A DNA stretch of 45,534 bases, taken from the NCBI GenBank assembly GCA_003427395.1, contig BFEA01000642.1:715213-760746 (forward strand), read 5' to 3'. The DNA is from Chara braunii (Eukaryota > Streptophyta > Charophyceae > Charales > Characeae). The notes under the pieces are model-generated. The model searched no databases and was not told the DNA's origin. It saw only the letters and a list, made by a program, of their open reading frames with translations. A program made the translations under genes and the position numbers. Of the stretch, positions 9,620-18,676 are shown piece after piece (position 1 is the stretch's first letter; the number at the start of each line of letters is the position of its first letter).

Positions 9620-9926
9620 TTTTTTTTTTTTTGGGACCATTTCTCGATTTATGCATGTCATCCTTGGGCAGGGGCCATCCTAATCTTCTCTGTATCGTTC
9701 CAACTTTAAACCACCAGTACTTGGCCCATACATCGGCCGCAGGGCGTTGCCGTTAACGCCCCGCAACTTCGGGAGGCTTGGAATACCGGCCCTCAAAGGC
9801 TGGCGCCTCCAGCCAAAACAAGTTTTTTTTGTTGCACTGGCCGGTCGGCGCGAAACGGCGTGCAGCCCGTTTTCAGGCTCGGCATCGATAGCTGGGCCAA
9901 GTACTGGTGGTTTAACCTATGTCCCC
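9620..9926 (-). pseudogene. U6 snRNA retropseudogene with poly(A), split by an insert
   Basis: The minus strand at 9633-9709 matches U6 from the TTGGAACGATACAGAGAAG segment through GAAATGGTCC. It has only about five differences that I can see, including TTAGC to TTAGG, which alters the catalytic AGC triad; the ACAGAGA box is intact. Thirteen A residues follow at the 3' end (T run at 9620-9632) in place of the genomic U-run, a mark of LINE-type retroposition. The 5' piece GGGGACAT (about 9919-9926) lies beyond the 202-bp insert at 9710-9911, with the expected spacing once one TTAA is removed. The extreme 5' stem is missing. Confidence 0.8.
9710..9911. mobile_element. MITE-like insert with 19-bp TIRs and TTAA target duplication
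   Basis: Perfect 19-bp terminal inverted repeats (ACCACCAGTACTTGG.. and its complement) bound a 202-bp segment, and TTAA sits immediately outside each end (9706-9709, 9912-9915). The interior is GC-rich with no coding capacity. Removing the insert and one TTAA rejoins the two U6 pseudogene parts in register, which is good evidence for insertion. TTAA duplication is the hallmark of piggyBac-type transposition, but the terminal bases do not resemble the CCC ends that I know for that group, so the superfamily is open. Confidence 0.75.
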
Positions 9927-10279
9927 TCCATTCTTTTTATATTTTCCCTTTCTGAACCAGTTTCCAAAGTGCAGCAGCAGTCCGCCCTGCTGAGCGAACA
10001 GGTCGGTTTCACGACAAGGCATGGAAACTGCATGGGCCTCGCTCCACTACACAACACTCACCATGAATTTGGATGCTTTAGGGGCGAGGTGGATTCCAGC
10101 TGTTCAGAGAGCTTGTAGACCGTTGTGTAGTGGGGCGCGGTCCTATGTAACGCGCCGTGTCACAGAGGGGACCTCTCTTTCAATTGTGGACCCACCAGGC
10201 TCACCCTCACCAAACCTCCGCCTGCCTGTTTACTGTAGATTCTGCCCCGGTGTTTGTCGTCAAATTCAATCTACAGTAC

Positions 10280-10540
10280 AGGGGCGGATGGACTGGTGGT
10301 TGAAAAGGTCATTATGGGCCCCGTTCCATGTCCATTCTGGGGAGCATGTCTGGTCGGTTCCTATTTCATCAGAAGTCAAATGATGCATAGTATACTCAGT
10401 ATTACTCACCCTTGACGCAATTCCGTGTTACGCCCCAGGAAGCCCTGAGAGCATGAATTACTTCCTTCAGGAAGGATTGACTGTCAGCCAAGCCCAACCT
10501 TTGCATCAAGACAAATCCTCCCCTATCAATGCTGCTTCCA
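10280..10540 (+). repeat. Diverged direct repeat, copy 1
   Basis: This copy shares a series of blocks with 11125-11395 in the same order: GTGGTT, AGGTC, a CATGTCCATT/CATCTCCATT block, GTCTGGT-GGTTCCTAT, CCTGA-AGCAT-AATTACTTCCT, and AGGATTGA-TGTCAG. Identity is clearly above chance, but indels are frequent. The pair flanks the fold-back element at 10804-11043. They may be old LTRs or copies of an unknown repeat. Confidence 0.6.
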
Positions 10541-10803
10541 TTAAGAAAACTTCCTTAAAAATCAGTCCAAGACTCTTTAACTGTCCCTCGCAATCCACTG
10601 TTGTGAACTTTCAGAAAAAGCTCGAAAGCTCTACGACATCTTCATCCTCTGTCAGGTCTTCTCCTTAAGACACCACTACCTTTCACAGGCAAACTCGAAA
10701 CACCGACATACCGTACAACACATTCTTCGGGTGAACAGTACGACCAGACAAAAATGGCTGGCGCCGCAAGCCAAAAAAATTAAGGGAAGTATGTTCATGT
10801 CAA

Positions 10804-11043
10804 ATTGAGTTTCATAGGGGGCAAAAAAAACATGTGCCGGCAAAAAAAACAGGCGCGAGTCCGAAAGTACCGCGGCTGTGGTGTCAGGCCGGGTGTCATA
10901 TTTACAGGGGTCGGCCATGGTGTCAGGTGGGAAAAAAAAAGAGAAAGAGCCCATACTTTTCGACCGAAATTCAATTTGCCATTTCAAAGTCGACGCCTGA
11001 TTTCTTTGCCGGCACGTGTTTTTTTTGCCTTTACGAACTCAAA
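10804..11043. mobile_element. Fold-back (MITE-like) element with ~60-bp imperfect inverted repeats
   Basis: The left arm (10804-10866) and right arm (10984-11043) are inverted copies. Both contain TTGAGTT, GGCAAAAAAAACA-GTGCCGGC, a second A-rich block, CAGGCG and a GAAA end. The internal ~115 bp has no coding capacity and repeats the words 'GTGTCAGG'. No target duplication is clear. It lies between the diverged direct repeats. Confidence 0.65.
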
Positions 11044-11124
11044 ATCCGTCGCATCCGCCGTTGTTTCGAAAATTTAAAAATGTCACGCTGGCGCTTCGCA
11101 GTTCTTTTCTGCGTCGGCAAAAGG

Positions 11125-11395
11125 AGGCTTGGACGAAGTGGTGGTTTAAAAGAGAAAGAAAGAGAGAAACAGGTCCTCACGGGCCCAGCTTCATCTCCAT
11201 TATGGGAAGCATCAGTCTGGTTCCTATCCCACCAGCAATTCGGAGAAATACATCTATACCTACTCAAGACGCCTCCCACGTTATGGCTAGGGGAACCCTG
11301 ACAGCATCAATTACTTCCTGCAGAAGGATTGATGTCAGTGAGCCCATGCATAAAGCCAACTTCTCTCCCCTGTTATGCAAGGAACCAATCAATAG
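11125..11395 (+). repeat. Diverged direct repeat, copy 2
   Basis: This is the second copy of the repeat described at 10280-10540, about 850 bp downstream in the same orientation. An AGAGAAAGAAAGAGAG tract inside this copy is absent from the first. Confidence 0.6.
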
Positions 11396-12270
11396 GAACA
11401 CAAACCTTTGGGAGCTGCAAAAGACTCAAAGTAGGACAAGCATATACGAGCAGAGTCGAAAGCCTTAGGAGAATTGCACAGCCAAGAGCATACCAAATGA
11501 GAAGACAACGGCACTGAAGTATCCTGATGAAGAAATCCCAACTTCTCACCTTCACTTGTCAATACAACTACAAATTCTACAATGTAGCAGCTCTAATATG
11601 ACATGGCCACCTATACTACTCTCCTACTCTCTCTCTCCATACACATCCTACTCCTCTCCCTCACACACTCTCTCTTTGTCCACTCTCCTCTCGCCCGGCA
11701 AGGCTGCAGAGTCTGAATTCCACGAGTGTGCTCCTTGACCATCACCAGGTAAGCCCACCTGTCCCCACCGCTGTCCTTCTCCCGGTCACCCCAGACTTAG
11801 CGCCAACCCACTTCCAGCCCCAGCGCAGCTACAGCTACAGCTGCAGCTGGGCGGAGCAGCGCTGGACTGGCCGCTGAGCGCTCCTATAGAGCCAGCGCTG
11901 GCAGCCAGTATCTCTGAATGTGCAGAATGCAGCGGCATCCTCCCTTTTGCTACTTTCTGGAGATCGTGTGTGAGTTTCCGAGGACTGACTGGGCCTGAGT
12001 CTGAGTTTCAGCTCTGCAACTAACTCAGAGGCTGGGTCCAGCCTCCTTTGAACTGTATCACGCCAGCCTTCACTCAGGGCTGACGGACTTTTCCTCTGCC
12101 ACAGCCTTCAGTTAGGGCTGCACCTATTTTCTGTGGGCGGCCCCGATGGAGGCTCACCGAGGGCTGACCCCTCGCAGTTACCTCAAGTCCCCCCAAAAGA
12201 AGCAGGCCAGAAAACAACCAGAGTAATCCCTCTCAAATTTTCAATCCACCCTCAGCTTGTGGACTGCCCA
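11396..12270. other. Intergenic stretch without a recognisable gene
   Basis: I see no coding or RNA gene. There is a CT-rich tract at about 11620-11695, an AGCTACAGCTACAGCTGCAGCT microsatellite-like run near 11826, and a small duplicated block with 'CCTTCA-T-AGGGCTG' near 12068 and 12106. Confidence 0.5.
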
Positions 12271-12278
12271 CACATACT

Positions 12279-12424
12279 GTAGAAACTAGGATAAGTCCCG
12301 TCTTCAGCCGAATAGAACGCCCGGTCATTATAGCTGCATTTAGTGCAACTTCCAGTCCAGATGCGGCGATAATTACCGGGCGTTCTATTCGGGTGAAGCC
12401 AGTAGTCCTGAGAGTGTTTACAGG
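12279..12424. repeat. Long hairpin (miRNA-precursor-like or MITE)
   Basis: The inner arms (12303-12339 and 12361-12397) pair over about 37 nt with three mismatches and one G-U, including a 17-bp perfect core (CGAATAGAACGCCCGGT and its complement). The loop is about 21 nt. Pairing continues more loosely outward to about 12279 and 12424. Size and shape fit a plant pre-miRNA or a small MITE. No terminal duplication is evident. Confidence 0.65.
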
Positions 12425-12738
12425 AGTTTCTGGGAAATTATAATCCAATGACCCACCTTTGAGGCACCCAACCAGCCAAAACAGCTCTACTTGGCTCACA
12501 TAGGAAAGAAAGAATCTATTCCTCCAGCTTAATCGAAAACCAAAGAGTCAAAGATCATCTCCCAGCAGTTGAAAAATGTGAAGAACCTGGAGCAGAGACT
12601 AGAACTGGTTAGAGAAGTGGTCCCATTACCCTGGCATCTGGCACGTAAAGAAATGTCTGAATATTTGAGCCCAGGATTGGGTCATCCCTCATCATCACTT
12701 CCTATTCTGATGATGATTTACCGGGTACAGAGGATAGA

Positions 12739-13043
12739 TGTGGCATACCACACGGGCCTGCAGGGCCCGACCAGACGGAAATTCAGGGCCCTATAGGCCC
12801 TGTGTCGTTTCAGCCTAAAAGCCTGAAAACAAGGGCCTACAAGCCCTATGTCGTTTCAGCCTACAAGCCTGAAAACGAGGGCCTACAGGCCCTGTGTCGT
12901 TTCAGCCTAAAAGCCTGAAACGAGGGCCTACAGGCCCTGTGTCATTTCAGCCTAAAAGCCTGAAAACAAGGGTCATTTTCAGGCCCTCATAAAGTCGACC
13001 TGCCCTGAAAATTAGGCACCAGACCAGGGTTTTAGCACAGGCC
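12739..13043 (+). repeat. 5' LTR of element E, part 1 (U3 with tandem repeats)
   Basis: It begins TGTGGCATAC and corresponds to 36411-36722 of the 3' LTR, through the shared ACACGGGCCTGCAGGGCCC block, four 46-bp tandem units (starts 12804, 12850, 12896, 12941), GTCGACCTGCCCTGAAA and GGGTTTTAGCACAGGC. It stops where family B sequence starts, near 13043. The rest of this LTR resumes at 23304. Confidence 0.65.
12804..12986 (+). repeat. 46-bp double-hairpin tandem array, copy 1
   Basis: Four units start at 12804, 12850, 12896 and 12941. Each holds two small inverted repeats: TTTCAG..CTGAAA around CCTAAAAGC, and GGGCCT-AC-AGGCCC. Each transcript or single strand could therefore fold as a string of hairpins. 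The homologous four-unit array at 36484-36665 shows that it is part of the E LTR rather than a local accident. Confidence 0.8.
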
Positions 13044-14507
13044 AAGAGAGTTAAGGGGGCCCCAGAGACAACCACACTACTGCACGACAAAAGGATTGTT
13101 GTTCGAGAAGACCGACGTAGTAGACCGTCTGTGTTCCCAATAGTGAGGAGATCCGCAGTTTGAATTAGGGGAATGCCACGATACAGAGGGACATTTCGGT
13201 TGGCAAAAGACTCTTGCCAACCTGATGCATGCGTACACATGGCTAGGAATAAAAACTGACTGCATAGAGTATGTTCACAGTTGCAAAGTTTGCCAGAGGA
13301 ATTAGACAACTACGCGTGCCCCTCTAGGTCTTCTTCGACCCTTGCCCATTCCTGACCAACCTGGAGATTCAGTCTCCATTAACTTCATGGACGTTGGTGT
13401 CAAGAGTAGGCACGGCAAGAGCCAAGTCATGGTCATAATCGATAGATTTAGCAAATATGCAGTTTTTGTTCCCTTGCTCGCAGAGGCACGCACTGAATTA
13501 GTCATTCATAAGTTTTTTTACTAATGGGTTAGTGATCACGGGATTCCGCTGTCTATAGTTAGCGATAGAGACACCCAGTTCACTAGTCAGAACTGGCAGG
13601 AACTCATGAAAGTCTACGGGTCAAAGTTGCTAATGTCGTCTGGCCGGCACCTCGAGACTAACGGTCAAACCGAACAGATGAATAAGATCCTACAACAAGT
13701 TTTGCGTATGTATATTAGACCTAATCAAGTTCATTGGGATGAGATGTTGCCCAAGGTAGACAGTGCCTATAATAACAGCGTGCACTTAGCCACGTGTCGC
13801 ACTCCCGATGAGCTGCACAAGTCCTTTAGACCGCGCAGACCGTTTGAAGGACTTAACCGGGACCAGATTCACAGACTACCACCCGGTGCTAGAGAGTTTG
13901 CGATACAGCACGAGAAGGAGTTAGCTACTGTTATAGAGAACCTCGGGAAGGCCCAACACCGAATGATAGAACAGGCTAACAAGCACCGTCGCCCGTTACA
14001 GTTTCAAGTGGGGGACCTGGTCTGGGTCAAGTCCAAAGAGTTTGCTCCTGAGGAAAACATCTCACAGAAGTTACTGCCCGCGTATAGAGGACCGTCGCCA
14101 GTTCTAGAAGTTAAGGGCGGAGAGGATGGGCCGTGCTACACAGTAGAGATCCCAACACACCTCCACACCTACCCCGTGTTTCATGCGTCAAAGTTGTTGC
14201 CATGTGTCACAAGTCAACAGTTTCCATTTAGAAGATCCATGATCCCCCCAGACATGGACGGAAGGTACGACATTGACGACATTGTAGGTGAAGACGTGTT
14301 TAGAATAGGAGGTAGAGGTCGTCCATAGAAGCAGTATAAGGTCCGGTTTGCTTATCAACAACCGGAGGACGACCGCTGGTTTACCAGAACGGAACTTCTA
14401 GAAACAGCTTCCAACATAGTTAGAGCCTACGAGAGAGATAAGAAAGGTAAAGGCCCTTCCTTGGACAGAGTTATTCTCGGAGGACCTCGAATTTAGGCCA
14501 GCGGGAG
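13044..14507 (+). pseudogene. Element B1: 5'-truncated integrase region
   Basis: The sequence matches B2 from about 20877 onward and is truncated on its left, where it abuts the E LTR. Integrase is readable from 13342 to 14328, with TAA at 13522, TAG at 14326, and final stop near 14496. The first catalytic Asp is lost: SINFMDV here against SIDFMDV in B2, a single G-to-A change. The second Asp (VSDRDTQF) and Glu (NGQTEQ) remain. The chromodomain-like tail (KVRFAYQQPEDDRWF) follows the TAG. A frame break just before the zinc region is shared with B2. Confidence 0.8.
13606..14328 (+). CDS. Integrase C-terminal two-thirds of B1 (open segment)
   Basis: This 240-codon open stretch starts inside the integrase core just after VSDRDTQFTS. 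It carries the catalytic Glu region (GGHLETNGQTEQ-like), MYIRPNQVHWDE, SAYNNSVHLATCRTPDELH, QVGDLVWVKSKEF, an AYRGPSPVLEVKG segment in the GPY/F position, and VFHASKLLPC. It ends at a TAG where B2 has CAG, so the stop is a single transition. The first ATG is not a real start; the frame is the remains of pol. Confidence 0.7.
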   Translation: MKVYGSKLLMSSGRHLETNGQTEQMNKILQQVLRMYIRPNQVHWDEMLPKVDSAYNNSVHLATCRTPDELHKSFRPRRPFEGLNRDQIHRLPPGAREFAIQHEKELATVIENLGKAQHRMIEQANKHRRPLQFQVGDLVWVKSKEFAPEENISQKLLPAYRGPSPVLEVKGGEDGPCYTVEIPTHLHTYPVFHASKLLPCVTSQQFPFRRSMIPPDMDGRYDIDDIVGEDVFRIGGRGRP

Positions 14508-15461
14508 TGAAACGGTATTCACCTGCTAGCAGTAGCCAATGCAGATACAAGGGCTCGATCCCTAGACTTTACCTTACCTGTGTATATTACCTGTGTCGAC
14601 CCCGAGAGTTGAACCCGTGACTTGTGTATTCGTAACAGTTGGAAGGCAGGCGTAGGGTCCGTAGGTTGTAGGGGTTTGATCTGTAGACCTGTCGGATATA
14701 GGTCTTAGGGAGTTCTAGAAGTTGTAGTTGTAGGACTTGTGAAAGGTCAAGGTCGTAGCTGCTACATTATTCGAAAGGCCAGGACTACAGACTTCCGAAA
14801 GGTCCCAGTAGTGGCCTTTCGAAGTTGGCTCACGTCTAGACAGAGGCAAGTGGGCAAGTGGTGAAGTCCACCCTTGCTGAGTCAGCGGTACCAGTCCCAG
14901 TCATTCCTAGTCCAGTCAAGCAAGTACCATATGGGATTGTGTGCACCACGAGCATGGGAAAGGGGCAGACCAACGAGTTACGAAAGTATAAATCAAGAGG
15001 CAACACCCAGCCATTCATTCATTCTTGTGTAAGCCATGCGGAAGCGCTGCCACAACGACTTGTGCGAGGTGGTCTACAATATGCCTGAAGACGAAGTGGG
15101 CGAGAAGGAGAGCTTAGCCANNNNNNNNNNNNNNNNNNNNNNNNNNNNNNNNNNNNNNNNNNNNNNNNNNNNNNNNNNNNNNNNNNNNNNNNNNNNNNNN
15201 NNNNNNNNNNNNNNNNNNNNNNNNNNNNNNNNNNNNNNNNNNNNNNNNNNNNNNNNNNNNGTGTGAACAGCAGAGTAGGGCGCAATGACGAACAGGGAGT
15301 TGTACAGGCGCTGATGCGCCATAGCCATCTGAAGCGAGCTTGTATCTGAACTGTGTTCTTGGTTACCATATCTCTGGGTTTTGAGTGGGCGCCTGTCGCC
15401 GGTTTGATGTGCTACCTGTTTACATGCATGAGAAGTGTAAAAGAAAGCGAGTCTGATTGCA
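14508..15461 (+). repeat. LTR 1 of family B (between B1 and B2)
   Basis: It starts TGAAACGG after a purine-rich GGCCAGCGGGAG and ends GATTGCA directly before a primer site, so it has TG..CA ends. A TATAAA box lies at 14987-14992, about 475 bp before the end. It contains a 12-bp inverted repeat (TTCGAAAGGCCA at 14770 and its complement at 14812). It serves as the 5' LTR of B2 and follows the pol end of B1. LTR 2 is its match; LTR 1 lacks a 31-bp tandem duplication present there. Confidence 0.85.
15121..15260. other. Assembly gap (140 N) inside LTR 1
   Basis: The matching interval of LTR 2 (22984-23100) is 117 bp, so the true gap is probably near that length. LTR 2 itself has an N at 23005 within the same interval. 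Confidence 0.9.
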
Positions 15462-15462
15462 T

Positions 15463-15473
15463 TGGTATCGGAG
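15463..15473 (+). promoter_or_regulatory. Primer binding site of B2
   Basis: TGGTATCGGAG begins one base after the CA end of LTR 1. It matches the complement of the plant initiator tRNA-Met 3' end (TGGTATCAGAG) except for one base. It is where reverse transcription of B2 RNA would be primed, and it fixes the 3' end of the LTR. Confidence 0.8.
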
Positions 15474-15631
15474 AAGGTAACCGTTATTCCACACGCCATC
15501 GCCGTTGTCGCAGGGAGGAGACACGCGCCAGGCAGGGCGCCATAGCTGAAGAGCGCCACCGCTGAAGATGAAGTCCGCCTTATCTGCACTGCGAAAGAGA
15601 TCGTCGTCGTCTATACCTGCAAGAAGACAAC

Positions 15632-15634
<3 letters not shown>

Positions 15635-15700
<66 letters not shown>
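15635..15700 (+). repeat. (GA)n microsatellite in the B2 leader
   Basis: About 33 uninterrupted GA units lie in the B2 leader. A long A run follows at about 15883-15900. GA tracts are common in plant 5' leaders; no function is shown. Confidence 0.9.
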
Positions 15701-15702
<2 letters not shown>

Positions 15703-16007
15703 AGATTCGTTGCCACGTACCTGTTGAAGAACGTTGTGCGGTCCAACGAAGTGAAGTGGCGGCCATAGCCGCCGAGCTCAGCCACGGAGTAACAAAGGAG
15801 GATGTGAGCAGAGAGACAAGGAGGGAGAGACCGACCGAAGTAAGGAAGCCATACCTGAGGAAGGTGAAGGGTGAAACGAACGGAAAAAAAAAAAAAAAAA
15901 GATAGCCGGGGTGGAAGAAGAAAGAGGCGAGGAAGGAGAAAGGAAAGGAGGAAGAAGAAGAAGGTTGGTGAGGAAGAAGGAGGCGACAGCCATAGCCGAA
16001 CGAAGAG

Positions 16008-16142
16008 TTGACCGACAGAGTTGACCGGGAAGTTGACCGGGGTTGACTACAGCGTTGACCAGGGTGCAGACCAGCGTTGACCAAGTGTTGACCAAGGCGT
16101 TGACCAAGGCGTTGACCAAGACTGTTGACCACGACTTTGACC
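16008..16142 (+). promoter_or_regulatory. Array of eleven W-box cores (TTGACC/T)
   Basis: TTGACC starts at 16008, 16021, 16033, 16055, 16077, 16088, 16100, 16112, 16125 and 16137, with TTGACT at 16043. Spacing is mostly 11-13 bp, about one helical turn. TTGAC[C/T] is the binding core of plant WRKY factors. The array lies in the transcribed leader of B2, downstream of the LTR promoter. It may simply be a short tandem repeat; binding is inference. Confidence 0.7.
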
Positions 16143-16741
16143 AAGCTGGAGCCAGTATAATCTCGCCAAGCCTTCAACCTATCCCCTCGCCCTATGGATG
16201 TGCACACACCCTGTGGTGCTTGCTGAGTCAAGTTAGTCTGTCTCTTCTTTCGGCATCGAGTCCCTTCAGTCCAGGTGATAGGACTTTCTGGATGAAGGAT
16301 AGGGCCTTGTTGACCAAACCCTCATGGGTTGAGTAGGGTTGAAGGCCGTGTCTGATGACTCGATCGTCCCGGAGGACACGAACCCTCCCAAGGACGAGTA
16401 CTGACAGGCGGGTTGCTCGGTGTGGCACGGTAGGCCCAAAATCCGAGTTGTGGGCTACACAACAGGCCGTCTAAGTCTTGAGAGGACTTGCTGATCACGT
16501 CGTCCTGTCAGCGACGTTAAAGAATTCCTGAGGAGTTACGGGGGATCTCCTTAAATGCCTCCTGATCAGCGAAGAGTCCTGTAGTGACAACCTTAGAGTA
16601 GGTATAGGCTAGTGACCCTAGTTGGCAGAATCCTGTCCGGATTCTGTGGTCCATAGATTGAGTCAGTAGGTTGTGTCAGTCAGGGGGTAGAAGTCTAAGT
16701 GGTGAGGAGTGAAACTAATATCCAGTTGTGCACCTGACACC

Positions 16742-18637
16742 ATGGTGGACACCTGTAGTGGGAAGAGTACTACCCCTTCTGCCTAGGCTCAAGAGGAACA
16801 GTTGAACGCCATTTTAAAAGAGAGAAAAGAGAAGGAGTTCCTCAAGCAGGCGAAGTTAAGAGCAATCGCAGAGGAGCAGGCGGAGAAGAAAAAGAAGTTG
16901 GAGGAGGAGATGATGAAATTACAGAAGGAGGAAGAGAAAAGGAAAGTTGCCGAAGGAGAAGCAACAGAGGAGGAGGAAGCATTGAAGAAAGGACTCCTAA
17001 GAAGGCGTACAGGAGAGAGAAGACAAAGCGGTGGCACGAAGGAAGAAGATATGTGGATGAAGAAGAAGATATCCGAATGGGTGGCTAATTTATCACTGGG
17101 AGAAGACAAGGAGGCAATGCTATATGTGCCTCAGGAGGAGAAAGAAGCAGTAGCCAGGGAGCTGGAAGCTATCGAGGACCCCTTGGACTGGCAGACGCTG
17201 GAGGATGAAAAGAGATTGGAGTGGAAATTGCGTTTGGCAAGGGAGAAGTAGAGGAGGGAGGAGGCCAACCGGATGGCCAAGGAAGTGGAAATAATACAAT
17301 CGTGTAAGCAAGAAGTGGGAGCGCAGCAGGATATTTCGGCCAAACTAGACAAGATCTTGAGTTATCTAGAAATTTTGGGACAGCCCTGGATTGAGCAATA
17401 TCAAGCTAATAAGGGCCAAGAGGTGACCCTCCATTCCATCCGGACTGGGTTTAGAGAGTTTGCGCGCGACGTGGTGACCCACGTCGGGACCGAAGTTAAG
17501 AGACTGAAGGAAGGCGCAGAGAAGTTTTGTGCATGCGCCATTGAAGGCGCCAAGGTAGTGGCCACGGCAAAGGCCGAAACGCCTCCCTGCAAAGAGCCTG
17601 TCAAGCTCAAATTTCTTGACTCCTATAGCGGGAAAAAGGACGATGACTTTGATAATTGGGAGGTCAGCATCAACACTTTGTGTACTTACAGCATATTGCG
17701 CCAGAGGAACAAGTCCTTGTGGCCTTCCATGCGCTGAAGGATGAAGCGTCCAGCTTTGTCAGGTCCCTTGTGCGCGCAGCCGATTGTGAGCACAATATGG
17801 TTACGTACTCTAGGCCCACCCCTCTTCCTACATTCCTTAAACTCCTGTGAGAGAGGTTCGCTGACGTCACAAGGGGCGTCAGGGCCTTCGATAAGCTGCA
17901 AACAATCCACTCTAGGCAGTGGAAGAGTGCCAGAGCACTCAAGGCAGTGATGGGTGACCTTGTACCCATCCCAGACCACGGGGTCACTGAGACCCAGTTG
18001 GTTAACTTATTTTATCGTGCCATGCCAGAGCCCCTGCGAGGGCATTTCTTTGACAAGACCCAACAGGCCAATATTACGTATGATGCATTAAGTAGCGAAG
18101 TGCTCCTGTTCGAGGCAAAGTCCATGCCAGCTTCCACTTTTTGGCATAAGGACTTAGACAAGGGAAAGAAGTGGAAGGGACGTACCATCTCAGGTCAGGT
18201 TAGGGCCAAGGATCACCTGATCCTTACTTTGGATGAGGGTGGTACGAACAAAGTCCCCTACAGTCAAATTGAGTGGGGGCTAGAGGAGAAGGACAGTGGT
18301 GTAAGTCAGGGGAGGACGTACGCTGTTGTCGCGGCTGGAGGGAGGCCGCAAGGTAGAAGAGGCCAGGGCCAAGGGGGCTGGGCCATGGGTGGTCGAGGTC
18401 CGGGTGCACGCCGTAGCGCAGAGGTGGAAGGTCACCTCAGAGGCAAGGAGGTTGGCACCCAGGTTGGCCACAGGGCCAGCCTTGGGAAGACTTGGGCTTG
18501 GACCAGCGTGTGTGGCAACAACGTATGGAGCCGGGGCAGTGCATCTACTGTGGTGACCCTGCCCATATTATCAAATATTGTCCAAAGTATAGGGAAGCCC
18601 GATTCGCTGCCCATGGGTCAAAAGGCAGGCGCCAGTA
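16742..18637 (+). pseudogene. gag of B2 (broken)
   Basis: An ATG at 16742 opens the frame; TAG at 16784 and at 17249 interrupt it. Residues after the first stop form a Lys/Glu-rich coiled coil (16802-17000). A frameshift at about 17670-17690 moves the capsid region to the frame of 17656 and 17947 (HIAPEEQVLVAFHAL, MGDLVPIPD, RAMPEPLRGHFF). A second shift before 18500 moves to the frame holding an intact CCHC knuckle (CIYCGDPAHIIKYC, 18540-18581), which ends at a TAG near 18635. The protease frame follows at -1 relative to the knuckle. Confidence 0.8.
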
Positions 18638-18676
18638 GGGGTCGCAACTGCCCCTACCACCAGGCCACGTGGGGAA

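Larger units (their letters stand above)
15474..16741 (+). other. Untranslated leader of element B2
   Basis: About 1.27 kb separate the primer site from the gag ATG. It contains the GA microsatellite, an A-run, the TTGACC array at 16008-16142, and otherwise no coding sequence. Packaging and dimer signals would be expected in such a leader but cannot be located by eye. Confidence 0.65.

Noticed and set aside
12804-12986. CRISPR-like array
   Set aside because: The 46-bp units are contiguous with no unique spacers, they recur inside an LTR, and the context is eukaryotic.
15568-15768. Arg-Glu dipeptide-repeat protein frame
   Set aside because: It is a translation of the (GA)n microsatellite in the B2 leader.
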